Source of the DNA: BP-133 sp040756995
Lineage (GTDB): Bacteria; Actinomycetota; Acidimicrobiia; IMCC26256; BP-133
Reading direction: 5' to 3'
Length of the DNA stretch: 64,000 nt
Assembly: GCA_040756995.1 (NCBI GenBank)
Contig: JBFLYK010000021.1
Coordinates: 48,055 to 112,054, forward strand
Shown: positions 1 to 9,235 of the stretch, in pieces
Position numbering within the stretch: position 1 is the first letter of the stretch
Layout of the letters: each line of letters opens with the position of its first letter
The notes under the pieces: generated by a model
Database searches by the model: none
Told to the model about the DNA's origin: nothing
Seen by the model: only the letters and a program-made list of their open reading frames with translations
Translations under genes and position numbers: made by a program

Positions 1-53
1 GTGGCACACTCGTCGCGGTCACATCCACGTTCTGCAACTGCGGGCTCCTATAG

Positions 54-1211
54 CTAGAAGGACCGGGGGAGGCCGAGGCCCTCGCCGATCATGCTGCGCA
101 CCATTTCGTTGTTGAGCGGAGCGAAGGCGAACAGTCGGGCGTCGCGCCAGTAGCGCTGCATGTCGTGGGCCATGGTGAAGCCGTGGCCTCCCATCATCTG
201 CATCCCGTTGCGGGTCGCCCGTTCGGCGACCTCGGAGGCGAACAGCTTGGCCCCCGCCGCCTCCAGGTGGCACGGCTTTCCTTTGCTGTAGAGCCACCCG
301 GCCCGGTGGGTGAGCGTCCGGGCGGCATCGATCTCGAGGGCCATGTCGGCCAGCCAGTGCTGGGGAACCTGGAACTGCCCGAGCGACTTCCCGAAAATCT
401 CCCGCTGCTTGGCGTAGTCGAGCGCGTCCTCGAAGGCCGCCTGGGCAACCCCCACCGCCATCGCGGCGATGATGACCCGCTCGGCGTTCAGGGTCTGGGC
501 AAGGTTGTACCAGGCTCCACCGATCGTGCCGACAGCGTCAGCTTCGGTGACCTCCACATCGTCGAAGAACACCTCGTTCGTCTTCACCGCCCGCAACCCG
601 ACCGTCGGCACGTGGTTGATCGTGACACCACGGGCTTTCGGATCGACGACGAAGAGCGAAATGCCGTCGGTCTTGCGTTCCCCGGTCCCGGTGCGGACAA
701 CGGCCAGCATGTGCGTGGCCAGATGAGCGCCGGTGATGAACACCTTGCTCCCGTTGATCCGCCACCGGCCCGGCTCGTACTCGGTCGCCCGGGTCTTCAT
801 CGCCAGGACATCCGTGCCGCCTCCCGGCTCCGTCAGAGCGATGCACCACCGGTCGCTCCCGTCCGCGATCCGAGGCAGGTACTGCTGCTTCTGCTCCTCG
901 GTGCCGTACCGGCCGATGGAGGCACCGCACATGAACACCGGCGCGGCCACGATGAACGCCAGGGCGGCCATCCGCCTCGACAGTTCCTCGATGACGATCG
1001 CCAGGTCGACGTAGTCGCCTCCGGCCCCGCCGTGCGCCTCGTCGATGGTGAGACCCATCCACCCCTGCGCTCCGATCTTGGCGAAGAGATCGAGCGGCAA
1101 CTCGCGCTCCTCATCGAGCTGTCGGGCCAGCTCCCGGGGCACCTCGCGGTCGAGGAAGCTCCGCACCGTCTTGCGCAGGATCTCCCGTTCTTCCTCTACG
1201 GTGAAGTCCAC
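54..1211 (-). CDS. Acyl-CoA dehydrogenase family protein
   Basis: 385 aa, full length for an FAD-dependent acyl-CoA dehydrogenase, which introduces the alpha-beta double bond in acyl-CoA thioesters. Seen: N-terminal helical domain; middle-domain signature LTEPGGGTD near residues 126-134; the RxxFGxxxxxFQ FAD motif near 270-281; MMGGHGF near 339-345. The usual C-terminal catalytic Glu (IYEGT in short/medium-chain enzymes) is replaced by FAPLN. A Glu at 244 in LNAERV sits where isovaleryl- and long-chain-type enzymes carry their base, so activity is still plausible. It lies 53 nt downstream of the CoA ligase gene, probably in the same transcript. Substrate unknown. It is back in high-GC sequence, outside the low-GC block to its right. 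Confidence 0.9.
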   Translation of the reverse strand: MDFTVEEEREILRKTVRSFLDREVPRELARQLDEERELPLDLFAKIGAQGWMGLTIDEAHGGAGGDYVDLAIVIEELSRRMAALAFIVAAPVFMCGASIGRYGTEEQKQQYLPRIADGSDRWCIALTEPGGGTDVLAMKTRATEYEPGRWRINGSKVFITGAHLATHMLAVVRTGTGERKTDGISLFVVDPKARGVTINHVPTVGLRAVKTNEVFFDDVEVTEADAVGTIGGAWYNLAQTLNAERVIIAAMAVGVAQAAFEDALDYAKQREIFGKSLGQFQVPQHWLADMALEIDAARTLTHRAGWLYSKGKPCHLEAAGAKLFASEVAERATRNGMQMMGGHGFTMAHDMQRYWRDARLFAFAPLNNEMVRSMIGEGLGLPRSF

Positions 1212-1264
1212 GTCTGTTCTCTCCCTTTCTTCCCACTCAGGTGCGGACCCGGTCTCCGTCGTTC

Positions 1265-2656
1265 TCAGTGACTGCGGGTCGCCAGGTCGGTCATCGTCGC
1301 CTGCCGGTCATCCGTCCAGCGGCGGGCCTTGTACTCGAACTCAGGCAGCTCAGGGACCTCCTCGATCCGCATGGTGAGGTTGGTCCCGTCCTTGAGGAAC
1401 CGGCCGAGCTCCGCCAGCACCGCCACCCGCTCCTCCTTTGGGCGACCCCGGTACTCGGGCTGGAGCGCGACGGTGATGACGACGTCGTCCTTGCCCGCGT
1501 CGTTCAGGTACACCCGGCCCCGGTACTCGGCGACCGCCGGATGGGAAAGAACGATGTCGTCGACGGTCATCGGCCAGATGTTGTTGGCCCGGATCTTCAT
1601 CATGTCGTCGTAGCGGCCGATCGTGCCCGACTCGATGCACACCGACGGCCGCCCGCAGGGGCAGGCGTCCGCTCCCAGGTAGACCGCCGAGTCGGCCGAC
1701 CGGTACCGCAGCACCGGTGACGCCTCCCGGTGGAGCTGGGTGACGACGAGTTCCCCCCGTTCCCCCGCTTCGACGTGTTCGTTCGTCCCGGGCCGGAGCA
1801 CCTCGACGAGCACGGTGTGCTCCCCCAGATGCATGCAGCCCCGCTCGGTGTCCGACCGGTAGACCGGCTCCTCGCACACCGCGCTGGTGAACCCGTAGGG
1901 CATCGCCCCGTAGGTCTCCTTGACCGCGCAGCCCCAGAACTCCTCCATGGCCTCCGCCCAAGGAATCGGGAAGTTCTCTCCCGAAATGAGCACCGCCTTG
2001 AGATTCGGGAGGTCACGAGCCGGTACCAGCCCCGCCTCCTTGGCCAGCACGCTGAGCCGGGTCAGGTGGCTCGGGGTGGTAAGGAACAGGCCGTCGGGCG
2101 TGAACCGGCGCATGAAGGCCACCCGAGCGGGCGACGTCAACGGATCGACCATGTAACAGACGAGCCCTGCCTTCTCGGAGGCGAAAATGGTGGCCCAGCC
2201 GGCCAGGTTGTAGCCGACCGGGGTGAGCCCGAGGAGCCGGTCGCCGGATTCGAGACCGGCCCAGTGAAACAGCTGGGCGGTGTCGGAGGCGGTGAGCTCG
2301 AGGTCGAGGCGGGTGAAGCCGTACGCCTCCTGCCCCTTCCCCGACGTGCCGGCTGTGAGGCAGTGCGTCGCCAGCTGGGAGACGTCCACCCCCAGGCGGG
2401 TGCCGTAGGGCGGCGCCGCGTCCTGGTCGGCGATGTGGTCGGCCTTGACCGAGAACGGGACGAGCTCCCGGAACGCATCAAGTGATGCGATGTCGTCGGG
2501 GCTGTTCACGCCGGCCGCCCGGAGCCGTTCCCGGTGGAACGGATTCGTGACCCAGACGTGCTCCAGCTGGGACTGCAGCTTGACCCATTGGACGCTTAGA
2601 AGTTCTTTGCGGTCCAGACGTTCAAGCTCGGGATACCAGTATCTCCTAAAGGCCAT
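1265..2656 (-). CDS. PaaK-like AMP-binding CoA ligase
   Basis: 463 aa from the ATG at 2656; a GTG ten codons upstream is possible. Resembles the phenylacetate-CoA ligase branch of adenylate-forming enzymes, which activate an acid to acyl-AMP and then acyl-CoA. Seen: N-terminal W-x-x-x-Q helix region; P-loop TAGTSGKGQ near residues 101-109; ETYGAMPYGF adenine-binding segment; GELV and RYRSAD motifs; a CPCGR cluster as in PaaK enzymes; a C-terminal cap domain. The substrate is probably an aromatic or cyclic acid, but that is inference. The 5' end of this gene sits at the edge where base composition drops, so it may be the last native gene before the low-GC block or the block's downstream fusion point. 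Confidence 0.85.
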   Translation of the reverse strand: MAFRRYWYPELERLDRKELLSVQWVKLQSQLEHVWVTNPFHRERLRAAGVNSPDDIASLDAFRELVPFSVKADHIADQDAAPPYGTRLGVDVSQLATHCLTAGTSGKGQEAYGFTRLDLELTASDTAQLFHWAGLESGDRLLGLTPVGYNLAGWATIFASEKAGLVCYMVDPLTSPARVAFMRRFTPDGLFLTTPSHLTRLSVLAKEAGLVPARDLPNLKAVLISGENFPIPWAEAMEEFWGCAVKETYGAMPYGFTSAVCEEPVYRSDTERGCMHLGEHTVLVEVLRPGTNEHVEAGERGELVVTQLHREASPVLRYRSADSAVYLGADACPCGRPSVCIESGTIGRYDDMMKIRANNIWPMTVDDIVLSHPAVAEYRGRVYLNDAGKDDVVITVALQPEYRGRPKEERVAVLAELGRFLKDGTNLTMRIEEVPELPEFEYKARRWTDDRQATMTDLATRSH

Positions 2657-2756
2657 CACTAACCGCCGCTCCACCCCTCGATACACTAAGTCTCAGAAAG
2701 TGTAACTCCAGGTTTCTGGCCCCGCAAGTCGGAATATACGCGCCTCACCTCTTGTT

Positions 2757-2972
2757 TCACACCGCTTCATCTACACGTTCCTCTACACGGATCGCCCGTT
2801 CGGGACATGCACCGACTGCCCGAATCGCGCGATCGCTCAATTGGTCAGGCACCTGACCCGCTTCGCAGAGCACCACGCTGTAGCCGAGCTCATCAAGATC
2901 AAATAGTTCCGGAGCGATGCTATTGCACCGACCGTGCCCTTGACACCGGTCCCGATCGACTAACAATTTCAT
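2757..2972 (-). CDS. [3Fe-4S]-type ferredoxin
   Basis: 71 aa from the ATG at 2972, which follows a GAGGG ribosome site (a TTG two codons earlier is less likely). Cysteines at 10, 16 and 56 are in the pattern CxxGHGxC ... ACP. His replaces the second cysteine of a 4Fe-4S motif, which is the arrangement typical of actinobacterial P450-partner ferredoxins. Family knowledge: such proteins carry electrons from a ferredoxin reductase to a cytochrome P450. It lies 17 nt after the unknown gene 2996-4054 and near the P450 at 4103, its likely partner. No ferredoxin reductase gene is seen in the window, so the reductase must be elsewhere. Confidence 0.9.
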   Translation of the reverse strand: MKLLVDRDRCQGHGRCNSIAPELFDLDELGYSVVLCEAGQVPDQLSDRAIRAVGACPERAIRVEERVDEAV

Positions 2973-2995
2973 TCTCAACCCTCGCCCTCCCTTTC

Positions 2996-4054
2996 CTAAG
3001 ACCTCTCGACCAATACGCGCGCTGCCGCTATGACTGTCTCCGGATCTGGGCCCCTAACGATGTAGTAACGCTTTCCCTGTTCCAGAGCCAACTCGGTGCC
3101 CCATAGCGCGACACGAACTGGAACTTCCTTCCCCTCTTTCAACTTCAAACGCCATGATCTAGCTAGCCCATCGACGGAACCCTGCTCGCCTAGAGAAACA
3201 ACTTCCAGGACCTGATCAGCCGCACTTCGGAAGCGGTAGACGGTCAAGGACGTCCCGCCTTCAATTACTCTGGATGACCCTTGATTCGAAACAAAGCCGC
3301 CGCGCAGGGTCAACGCGCCAAGATTAGGGTCATCTTTGATCACCGAATCCTCGAGAGGGTTTTCGGATCTGACGATTTCCCCTGTAACATCGAACTCTTT
3401 CAAGCTCGGCAGCACTCCAAGCTTGACTGAGCGGGCTTCCCTCAACCGTAACTGGTTGTGCCCGACCACCCACTTTTCCCGCAAAATCACTCCCGATCTT
3501 CCCACACAGATTTCGTTCCAATCACCTTCTGTTGGCGGGCTCAAGAGCTCTCCGGAAGCGCTTCCGAGCCGCAATCTGAGGCAGTCCTCACCTTGGTGCG
3601 AACCTAGCCCTAAGACCTCAAGAAGGCCGCGGGGCTCAAGCAAATCAATCACCGACAGCGGGCGATAATCAAACGCTGACCAACGCGCAGCCGTCTCATC
3701 CTTGAGGTAATTGTTCCGCTCAAAATTATGGATGAAATATCCGGACGCGTTGGTTATAGTCTCGAAGATGAGCTTCCCGTCGTTCAGTCGTCTTGAGGTA
3801 ATATGACTCCAATATGGTCGGCGAACGAGGATCCTCTCCTCTAGATCGCCCACACCCCGTTCCCACGTCCTGTAGACCACGTCATAGCTGGCCGCCTCCT
3901 GTATGTCCCGCCATGCACTTGGCATGGCGTCATGGGACGGGCTCACGCGGTCCGGCACCTTGAGCAACCAAGCGGCCAAAACGCCAACCACTACCATGAG
4001 CCAAAGAGGGGTGTACAGCATCTTGCGTTCCCTATGCCCCGGGAGACCGAACAT
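2996..4054 (-). CDS. Unknown membrane-anchored exported protein
   Basis: 352 aa, not recognised. The start at 4054 has a GGAG site nine bases upstream. A charged N-terminus (GHRERK) precedes one hydrophobic segment at about residues 13-30, so it is probably a type II membrane anchor with the rest outside the cytoplasm. The remainder is rich in beta-type strands with many Arg/Glu alternations. It contains no cysteine cluster or catalytic motif I can name. The general look recalls LolA/RseB-like lipid-binding beta folds, but this is a weak impression. It sits between the P450 and its ferredoxin in the same operon, so a role in handling the hydrophobic substrate is possible. Confidence 0.65.
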   Translation of the reverse strand: MFGLPGHRERKMLYTPLWLMVVVGVLAAWLLKVPDRVSPSHDAMPSAWRDIQEAASYDVVYRTWERGVGDLEERILVRRPYWSHITSRRLNDGKLIFETITNASGYFIHNFERNNYLKDETAARWSAFDYRPLSVIDLLEPRGLLEVLGLGSHQGEDCLRLRLGSASGELLSPPTEGDWNEICVGRSGVILREKWVVGHNQLRLREARSVKLGVLPSLKEFDVTGEIVRSENPLEDSVIKDDPNLGALTLRGGFVSNQGSSRVIEGGTSLTVYRFRSAADQVLEVVSLGEQGSVDGLARSWRLKLKEGKEVPVRVALWGTELALEQGKRYYIVRGPDPETVIAAARVLVERS

Positions 4055-4102
4055 CAGCGGACAACTCCAATAGCACCGAAGGATTTGCTGGAACCCCGCG
4101 TT

Positions 4103-5317
4103 CTACACCTCGAACAACACGGGAACTCGGACCGCGCCCCGAATATGCCCCGTGTGCCATGCGACACCCTCTGCGCAATCAAGCCGAAAGCGCGGCAAGC
4201 CGCTCAGTACCTCTTCAAGAACGATGCGCAACTCCAAACGGGCCAGATGTGCACCCACGCAGCGGTGGACGCCGACGCCGAACGCAAGGTGCCGATTCGG
4301 ATGCCGATCCAGGACGATCGCATCTGGCTCGCTGAATTCGGCCTCATCGCGATTCGCTGCTCCGAAAACGAGAAGCGCACGCTGCCCAGCTGTCGCCTTC
4401 TCGCCCCCAAGTTCCGCATCCCCCGTGAAGACTCGACTCGTACACTGCACGGGCGACACGTAGCGTAGAAGCTCCTCCACCGCAGAGGAGAGCTCGGCGC
4501 TAGCCAACCGCTCCTGAAGACCTGCGTCGTTCGCCAACAGGTAAAAGATCGCTCCCAGTGCTGACTCGGTGGTGTCAAAGCCTGCGGGAAGGAGCAGAAA
4601 GACCATGCTCAGAATCTCATCGTCGGTAAGTGTCCGGCCATCCAATTTGGCACGAGTGAGTTCACTGATTAGGTCGGACGCTGAGTTTCCACGTCGCGAA
4701 TCGATCATCCCGAGCATGTAAGCCATAAGCTCACCGGCCGCGGCGACACCTTCCTCCTGATTGTCACCTGGATGCGCCATCTGATGCGCCCACGACTTGA
4801 ATCGATCTTGGTCGGCCAACGGAACGCCCAAGATCAAGCAAATCGCAAACATTGGGACCTTCGACGCGATTTCAGCGACCAACTCTGCCTTCCGGCTCTG
4901 GCCGACCGACGTGACCAGCGCGCGGGTGTATCGGCGAATAGGTTCTGCAAACTCAGCGAGAGCCCGTGGAGAGAAATACGGTAGCAATAAGTGCCGATAC
5001 TTCTGCTGAGCAGGTGGGTCGTAATCGATCGGTATGAAACGCAGGAATGGATTGATGTCCGGCAGCGTCATGCCCTGAGCAGATGAACAGGTTCGCCAGG
5101 CCTCAGCGAGTCGATAAACCGGATCGTAACCGGTCACCACCCAAAAGCCACCATATTTCTCACTCCAGCCAATTGGGCATCGATTCCGCAGCTCCCGGTA
5201 CACCGAGAAGGGATCATCCCCCAATTTCCCGACATCGTGATGATCAAAATTTACGTACTGGATGGACGCGTTCTCGCCGTCCAGCTGCACCATCGGGGGA
5301 GAACCCTTTCTCTTCAC
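4103..5317 (-). CDS. Cytochrome P450 (low-GC block)
   Basis: About 404 aa from the GTG at 5317, chosen because AAAGG lies seven bases upstream; the ATG at 5293 is the alternative. Soluble bacterial P450. Seen: I-helix oxygen-activation motif AGFDTT at about 245-250, ExxR (EELLR) at about 281-285, and heme loop FGVGVHRCVG with the thiolate Cys at about 353. No N-terminal membrane helix. Catalyses monooxygenation with electrons from a ferredoxin; the 3Fe-4S ferredoxin gene two genes downstream is the obvious donor. Neighbours (SnoaL-like, SCP2-like, alcohol dehydrogenase) suggest hydroxylation followed by oxidation of a hydrophobic compound. Substrate not predictable. Confidence 0.93.
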   Translation of the reverse strand: MKRKGSPPMVQLDGENASIQYVNFDHHDVGKLGDDPFSVYRELRNRCPIGWSEKYGGFWVVTGYDPVYRLAEAWRTCSSAQGMTLPDINPFLRFIPIDYDPPAQQKYRHLLLPYFSPRALAEFAEPIRRYTRALVTSVGQSRKAELVAEIASKVPMFAICLILGVPLADQDRFKSWAHQMAHPGDNQEEGVAAAGELMAYMLGMIDSRRGNSASDLISELTRAKLDGRTLTDDEILSMVFLLLPAGFDTTESALGAIFYLLANDAGLQERLASAELSSAVEELLRYVSPVQCTSRVFTGDAELGGEKATAGQRALLVFGAANRDEAEFSEPDAIVLDRHPNRHLAFGVGVHRCVGAHLARLELRIVLEEVLSGLPRFRLDCAEGVAWHTGHIRGAVRVPVLFEV

Positions 5318-5372
5318 GTTGCGACCTTTCGAGTCCGATTTTTCCGAATCCTTTAAGCTTGTTTGAACTGAC

Positions 5373-5828
5373 CTAGAGCGCTCCCTTTGCCGCCAACGCA
5401 TTCGTCAAGGCACTACCCACCATCATCGGGTGGATGCAGCGACGCATGAAGCGCCATTGCTGGCCTTCCTTCACGTATTCGTCGGTGTAGTAGCCAACCA
5501 TCGCAACGACTGGCTCTTGTTGATTCAATGCTACGAACTGGAAATCAAGCATTCCGGAAGCAAAGTTCCCGTCATCACTTGCCTCGATCGCATGACTCGA
5601 TGGAAGATGTTTGAAGTCGCCAAACTCGAAGGGAAGGATTTTCCGAATAAAAGCTGGAATCTCTTCTTTTCCTTGCGCCAGCCATCCGAACGCGGGCACT
5701 TCGAACACCGCCGCACTAGAAAAGAGTTCTTGCCAGGCATCCATATCGCCGCTGTCGAGGAGATGACAGTACCGGGCGCAGAGCTCCTGGATGGCCAATT
5801 TGCTTGCTACCTGTCCGTCAGATGTCAT
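5373..5828 (-). CDS. SnoaL-like (NTF2-fold) protein
   Basis: 151 aa from the ATG at 5828. The segment LAIQELCARYCHLLDSGDMD followed by W-x-x-LF and a conserved AVFEV strand is typical of SnoaL_4-type NTF2-like proteins. A CIHPMM near the end completes the alpha+beta barrel. Family members include polyketide cyclases, dehydratases/isomerases such as ketosteroid isomerase-like enzymes, and non-catalytic binding proteins, so the reaction cannot be stated. The gene lies between the P450 and the SCP2-like gene with short gaps (55 and 81 nt) and is most likely co-transcribed. A role as an isomerase or cyclase acting on the P450 pathway intermediate is inference. Confidence 0.8.
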   Translation of the reverse strand: MTSDGQVASKLAIQELCARYCHLLDSGDMDAWQELFSSAAVFEVPAFGWLAQGKEEIPAFIRKILPFEFGDFKHLPSSHAIEASDDGNFASGMLDFQFVALNQQEPVVAMVGYYTDEYVKEGQQWRFMRRCIHPMMVGSALTNALAAKGAL

Positions 5829-5909
5829 TTCCGACCACCCTTTTCTTACTCGTTGCTGGACCGAAGCGGAGGGACATATTGCGATAGTTACCTGACTCAC
5901 AAGGACCGT

Positions 5910-6326
5910 CTACGCCTCTTGGAGATGGGCCAAACCACGTTCCACCAAGAGTTCCGCATAAACCTCGGCCACCCGTGACTGAAGGGGAACGAACCGCAGC
6001 AATGCAGTTATGGACCCCGTGACCTTAATCGTTCCCCTAGTCATAGCCATTGTGGCGTTGAGCTTGTTCAGCCACGACTGGTGAGCGACGTCCGCGCTGT
6101 AACTGATCGAGACACCCGGTTCATCTCCGGGTTCCCCCACACCCACTTCATACTTTCCGTCTCGCGTATCCAACCAGACTGTGAACTCGGGCTCGGTGCA
6201 TCGATACGCAGCGAGCATGCCCATTTTCATCATCTCTTCGCGAAGAGAATCGATCTTGCCAACGCGCCGCAGCAGCTCTGAAAAGAGCTCTTCGCCCATT
6301 GTTGCGCTCTCGATGAAGCGGCCCAT
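5910..6326 (-). CDS. SCP2 sterol-binding-domain-like protein
   Basis: 138 aa; the start at 6326 is preceded by AAAGG. The pattern (an alpha helix, then FTVWLDTRDGKYEVGVG, then a DVAHQSWLNKLNATMAM strand-turn and GTIKVTGS before a C-terminal helix) is that of the SCP2 fold. This is a small hydrophobic-ligand carrier that binds fatty acyl or sterol-like molecules. The GxIKVxG signature is well kept. Placed between the iron alcohol dehydrogenase and the SnoaL-like gene, it may carry or solubilise the hydrophobic substrate. A second, divergent SCP2-like gene lies at 26755-27159. Confidence 0.8.
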   Translation of the reverse strand: MGRFIESATMGEELFSELLRRVGKIDSLREEMMKMGMLAAYRCTEPEFTVWLDTRDGKYEVGVGEPGDEPGVSISYSADVAHQSWLNKLNATMAMTRGTIKVTGSITALLRFVPLQSRVAEVYAELLVERGLAHLQEA

Positions 6327-6366
6327 GTATCGGCTACCTTTCTCGTGACGAATTTGGGATGGGAAG

Positions 6367-7566
6367 CTAGTGCCCTAATAGGGTGCGAAAGAGGGACACG
6401 AAGTCCTCTCCCGAGATGGGCCGGGGATTGCCAAAGGTCTCCGGGTCTGTAAGCGCTTGTGTGGCCAACGCCTCCAGTTTTTCCCCGTCAACAGCGTAAC
6501 CAGCATCGCGAAGATTCGACGGCAGCCCACACGACGCACGCAGGCCCTCAATCGCGTCAGCTACGACATTCGCCACACTTTCAGCCGAATCAGGAAGACT
6601 GCCCTTAATGCCTACTGCGCGGGCGATAGCGACGATCTTCTCGAAGTCATATACGGGACCGTTAAAACGAAGGCCGAGAGGGAGCGCGAGTGCGTTCCCG
6701 AGTCCATGTGGAACACCCGCGACCGCACCCACGGTATGCGACAGCGCGTGGACGACCCCGCCGATGTAGTTAACCGCAGCAAGCGCCGTTAGCGATGCCC
6801 CAATCTGCATGTTCAGGCGAGCCCCACGATTTGTTGGCTCCTCCATCACGCGGGCCAGATTCCCACAGAGCAACTCAATGCCCTGAAGGGCGACCGCATC
6901 GCCCAATGGCGTCGCGGTCAAGCAAGTTGATCCTTCGATACCATGCGTAATTGCGTCAAACGCCGTGGTAGCGGTAATGAAAGGGGGTAGACCTACGGTG
7001 AACTCTGGGTCCAGGACTGCGACGTCGGGCGACATATACAGATGCAGATAGCCGCACTTCTGGTGATTCTCCTCATCTAGGTAGATCGCGCCCCACGTCA
7101 CTTCTGCTCCCGTGCCCGCTGTAGTGGGGACGCCGATATGGGGGAGGAGCGGGGTCGGCTGCGGTGCGAAGCCCATTGAATCAGTGAGATACGTACGGAA
7201 CGATACTTCCCCCTCAGAAAGGAGGATGCACACAGCCTTCGCCGCGTCGAGAACGCTTCCTCCCCCGATCGCGATGACTGAATCGGCTTGGTGCTCCCGT
7301 CCCACCGCGGCCGCCTCATCAACGCAGCCAATCGGGGCGTCCTGTCTGACCGATGCGTAGATTCCCGCAGGTTCGGTGTTACTGGTTCGGAGAGCCGTTA
7401 GGCAGAGATCGACCACGCCCGACTCCTCCACACCACGGTCCGTCACCACGAGTGGTCTGGACGCGCCCATCGTTCGAAGCTCATGGCCGATCTCGAATCG
7501 GGAGTCTTTTCCAAACAGCAAGCGGGTTCTGCATCGGAATTCTGCGAGCGGCGTAGCACTTGTCAT
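6367..7566 (-). CDS. Iron-containing (group III) alcohol dehydrogenase
   Basis: 399 aa, full length. Seen: the NAD-binding GGGSVLDAAK at about 101-110, TTAGTGAE at about 148-155, and the four metal ligands in their usual spacing, Asp204 and His208 (FDAITHG), His273 (VHALSH) and His287 (PHG). It oxidises primary or secondary alcohols or reduces aldehydes with NAD(P), using Fe2+ or Zn2+. In this operon it would oxidise the hydroxyl group made by the P450. It is the first gene after a 130-nt gap below the ABC importer genes. An AAGG ribosome site precedes its ATG. Confidence 0.92.
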   Translation of the reverse strand: MTSATPLAEFRCRTRLLFGKDSRFEIGHELRTMGASRPLVVTDRGVEESGVVDLCLTALRTSNTEPAGIYASVRQDAPIGCVDEAAAVGREHQADSVIAIGGGSVLDAAKAVCILLSEGEVSFRTYLTDSMGFAPQPTPLLPHIGVPTTAGTGAEVTWGAIYLDEENHQKCGYLHLYMSPDVAVLDPEFTVGLPPFITATTAFDAITHGIEGSTCLTATPLGDAVALQGIELLCGNLARVMEEPTNRGARLNMQIGASLTALAAVNYIGGVVHALSHTVGAVAGVPHGLGNALALPLGLRFNGPVYDFEKIVAIARAVGIKGSLPDSAESVANVVADAIEGLRASCGLPSNLRDAGYAVDGEKLEALATQALTDPETFGNPRPISGEDFVSLFRTLLGH

Positions 7567-7695
7567 TAGCGCCTTACTCTCCCGGTCTCTTCTAAGACGG
7601 CGACCTGTGGCGTACCGGGCTCCTCAGGAAGCCGGACCACAGGGCGATCCAGACGAATTAAGGTCAATACAACACAAACGAACCCTCAACCTGCG

Positions 7696-8436
7696 CTAAG
7701 AAGGACCCAACGAAATTCCAACCTCCCGCGCTAAGGCGCCGCGATTCATTCTGGCCTCGATCGCGTCGACTGACGCGACGAGAAAACCCTTCTTCATCAC
7801 CAAGCAGCGATCAGCTACCCTCAGGACGTCTTCCGAAGGTTGTTCTACAAGTACGATGCCAATTCCAGCGGCCTTCAAGCGGCCCAATTCCACCATGAGC
7901 TGGGCTACAACTAATGGAGCGAGCCCCAGACTCGGTTCGTCAACGAGGAGGAACTTCGGCTCCGATACTAGAGCTCGCCCGAGGACGAGCATTTGTTGCT
8001 CCCCGCCGCTAAGACTGCCGGCACGCTGGCGCCAGCGCTGGGCGAGGATCGGAAACCGATCCGTCGCTCTCTCGAAGGCTTCCCGGCGCCGTCGCCTGGG
8101 ACCGAAATACGCGGCTTTTAAATTGTCGCCTACAGACAGCTTTGGGAATACGCCTCTGCCCTCCAGGACATGGGCGACCCCCAGGTGCCGGCGCCGAGCA
8201 GCGGGGACACCAGTGATATCAACTCCACCCAAGACTACTCGCCCGCTACAGACCGGAGCCATCCCCGAGATTCCTCCGAGGAGCGAACTCTTGCCTGCGC
8301 CGTTCGACCCCAGCACGAGAAGGAGTTCTCCCTGCCCCACTTGCAAATTGGCCCCGCCTACTGCCGCTAGGCTGCCGTAACGGACACCGAGGTTCTCCAC
8401 GCCGAGGACGACGCCTTCGCCATTGCCAGGAAGCAC
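7696..8436 (-). CDS. Liv-type ABC transporter ATP-binding protein (LivF-like), low-GC copy
   Basis: 246 aa, GTG start at 8436 after GAGGAG. Seen: Walker A GSNGAGKSS, signature LSGGEQQM, Walker B FLLVDEPSLGLAP, and the VLVEQ switch segment usual for LivF. It powers an importer of the branched-chain amino-acid/amide family together with the LivG-like protein at 8454 and the fused permease at 9236. The gene context (P450 and oxidoreductases downstream) suggests the imported compound is not an amino acid but the hydrophobic acid or terpenoid that the operon degrades; this is inference. Paralogue: 18650-19477. Confidence 0.93.
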   Translation of the reverse strand: MLPGNGEGVVLGVENLGVRYGSLAAVGGANLQVGQGELLLVLGSNGAGKSSLLGGISGMAPVCSGRVVLGGVDITGVPAARRRHLGVAHVLEGRGVFPKLSVGDNLKAAYFGPRRRRREAFERATDRFPILAQRWRQRAGSLSGGEQQMLVLGRALVSEPKFLLVDEPSLGLAPLVVAQLMVELGRLKAAGIGIVLVEQPSEDVLRVADRCLVMKKGFLVASVDAIEARMNRGALAREVGISLGPS

Positions 8437-8453
8437 TTTAAAAAGCTCCTCAG

Positions 8454-9230
8454 TTAGACCCTGACTGTTCCCAGATATGCTCGCTGGACGGACTCGTCCG
8501 CAGCGATCGACTCTGGCGCACCGCTCGCGATCAACCTTCCCTGGTCCAAGACATAGACTGTATCGGCCAGTTTCATTACGAATTCAACGTCGTGCTCCAC
8601 GAGAACAACGGTCAACGGGCTGCTCTGATGCACTAAACGGATCGCCTCCGCAATCTGCTGCGTTTCCGCGACGTCTACACCTGAAGCTACCTCATCGAGC
8701 AAAAGGATCCGTGGGCGAAGGGCCATGGCACGACCCAGTTCCAATCGACGGCGAACACCTAACGGCATCACGCCCACTGGTACATCGAGCCAAGGATTGA
8801 GGTTCAGGAGCGATGCGATCTCCTCCGCTCGAGTACGAAACTTGTCCTCCTCCTGACGAGCCAACCGACTCCGAAGGAACTCCCCGATCACCGTTGCCCG
8901 AGCCCGTCTCGCCGCCCCTAACGAGATGGCTTCCCACCCCAATAACGTCTCCGGAATCTCTACGCGCTGGAAGGTGCGGGCGATGCCCAAGCGCGCCCTT
9001 TCCCAAGGGCTGCGACTCGTCACGTCCGCCCCCGCCAACAGGACCCTTCCGGAGGTCGGAGCGCTGTAGCCGCAGATCACATTGAAGAGCGTCGTCTTAC
9101 CTGCCCCGTTCGGACCGATGATCGCGCTGACCGAGCCCCCTTGGATCGAGAGCGTCACGTCGGTAAGGGCCGAGACACCTCCGAACCGAACGGTGACATT
9201 CTCTAGGTCTAATCCCGTCTCGACTGGCAT
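8454..9230 (-). CDS. Liv-type ABC transporter ATP-binding protein (LivG-like), low-GC copy
   Basis: 258 aa from the ATG at 9230, preceded by AGGGGAA; a longer open frame upstream overlaps the permease gene and is not used. Seen: FGGVSALTDV, Walker A GPNGAGKTT, a GIARTFQ Q-loop, signature MPLGVRRRLELG and Walker B ILLLDEVASGVD. The signature departs from LSGGQ in the way common to LivG proteins. LEDExx is also altered: Val replaces the usual Pro after Glu in DEVASG. It lies 17 nt from livF and five nt after the permease stop, so translation is closely coupled. Confidence 0.93.
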   Translation of the reverse strand: MPVETGLDLENVTVRFGGVSALTDVTLSIQGGSVSAIIGPNGAGKTTLFNVICGYSAPTSGRVLLAGADVTSRSPWERARLGIARTFQRVEIPETLLGWEAISLGAARRARATVIGEFLRSRLARQEEDKFRTRAEEIASLLNLNPWLDVPVGVMPLGVRRRLELGRAMALRPRILLLDEVASGVDVAETQQIAEAIRLVHQSSPLTVVLVEHDVEFVMKLADTVYVLDQGRLIASGAPESIAADESVQRAYLGTVRV

Positions 9231-9235
9231 TTCCC

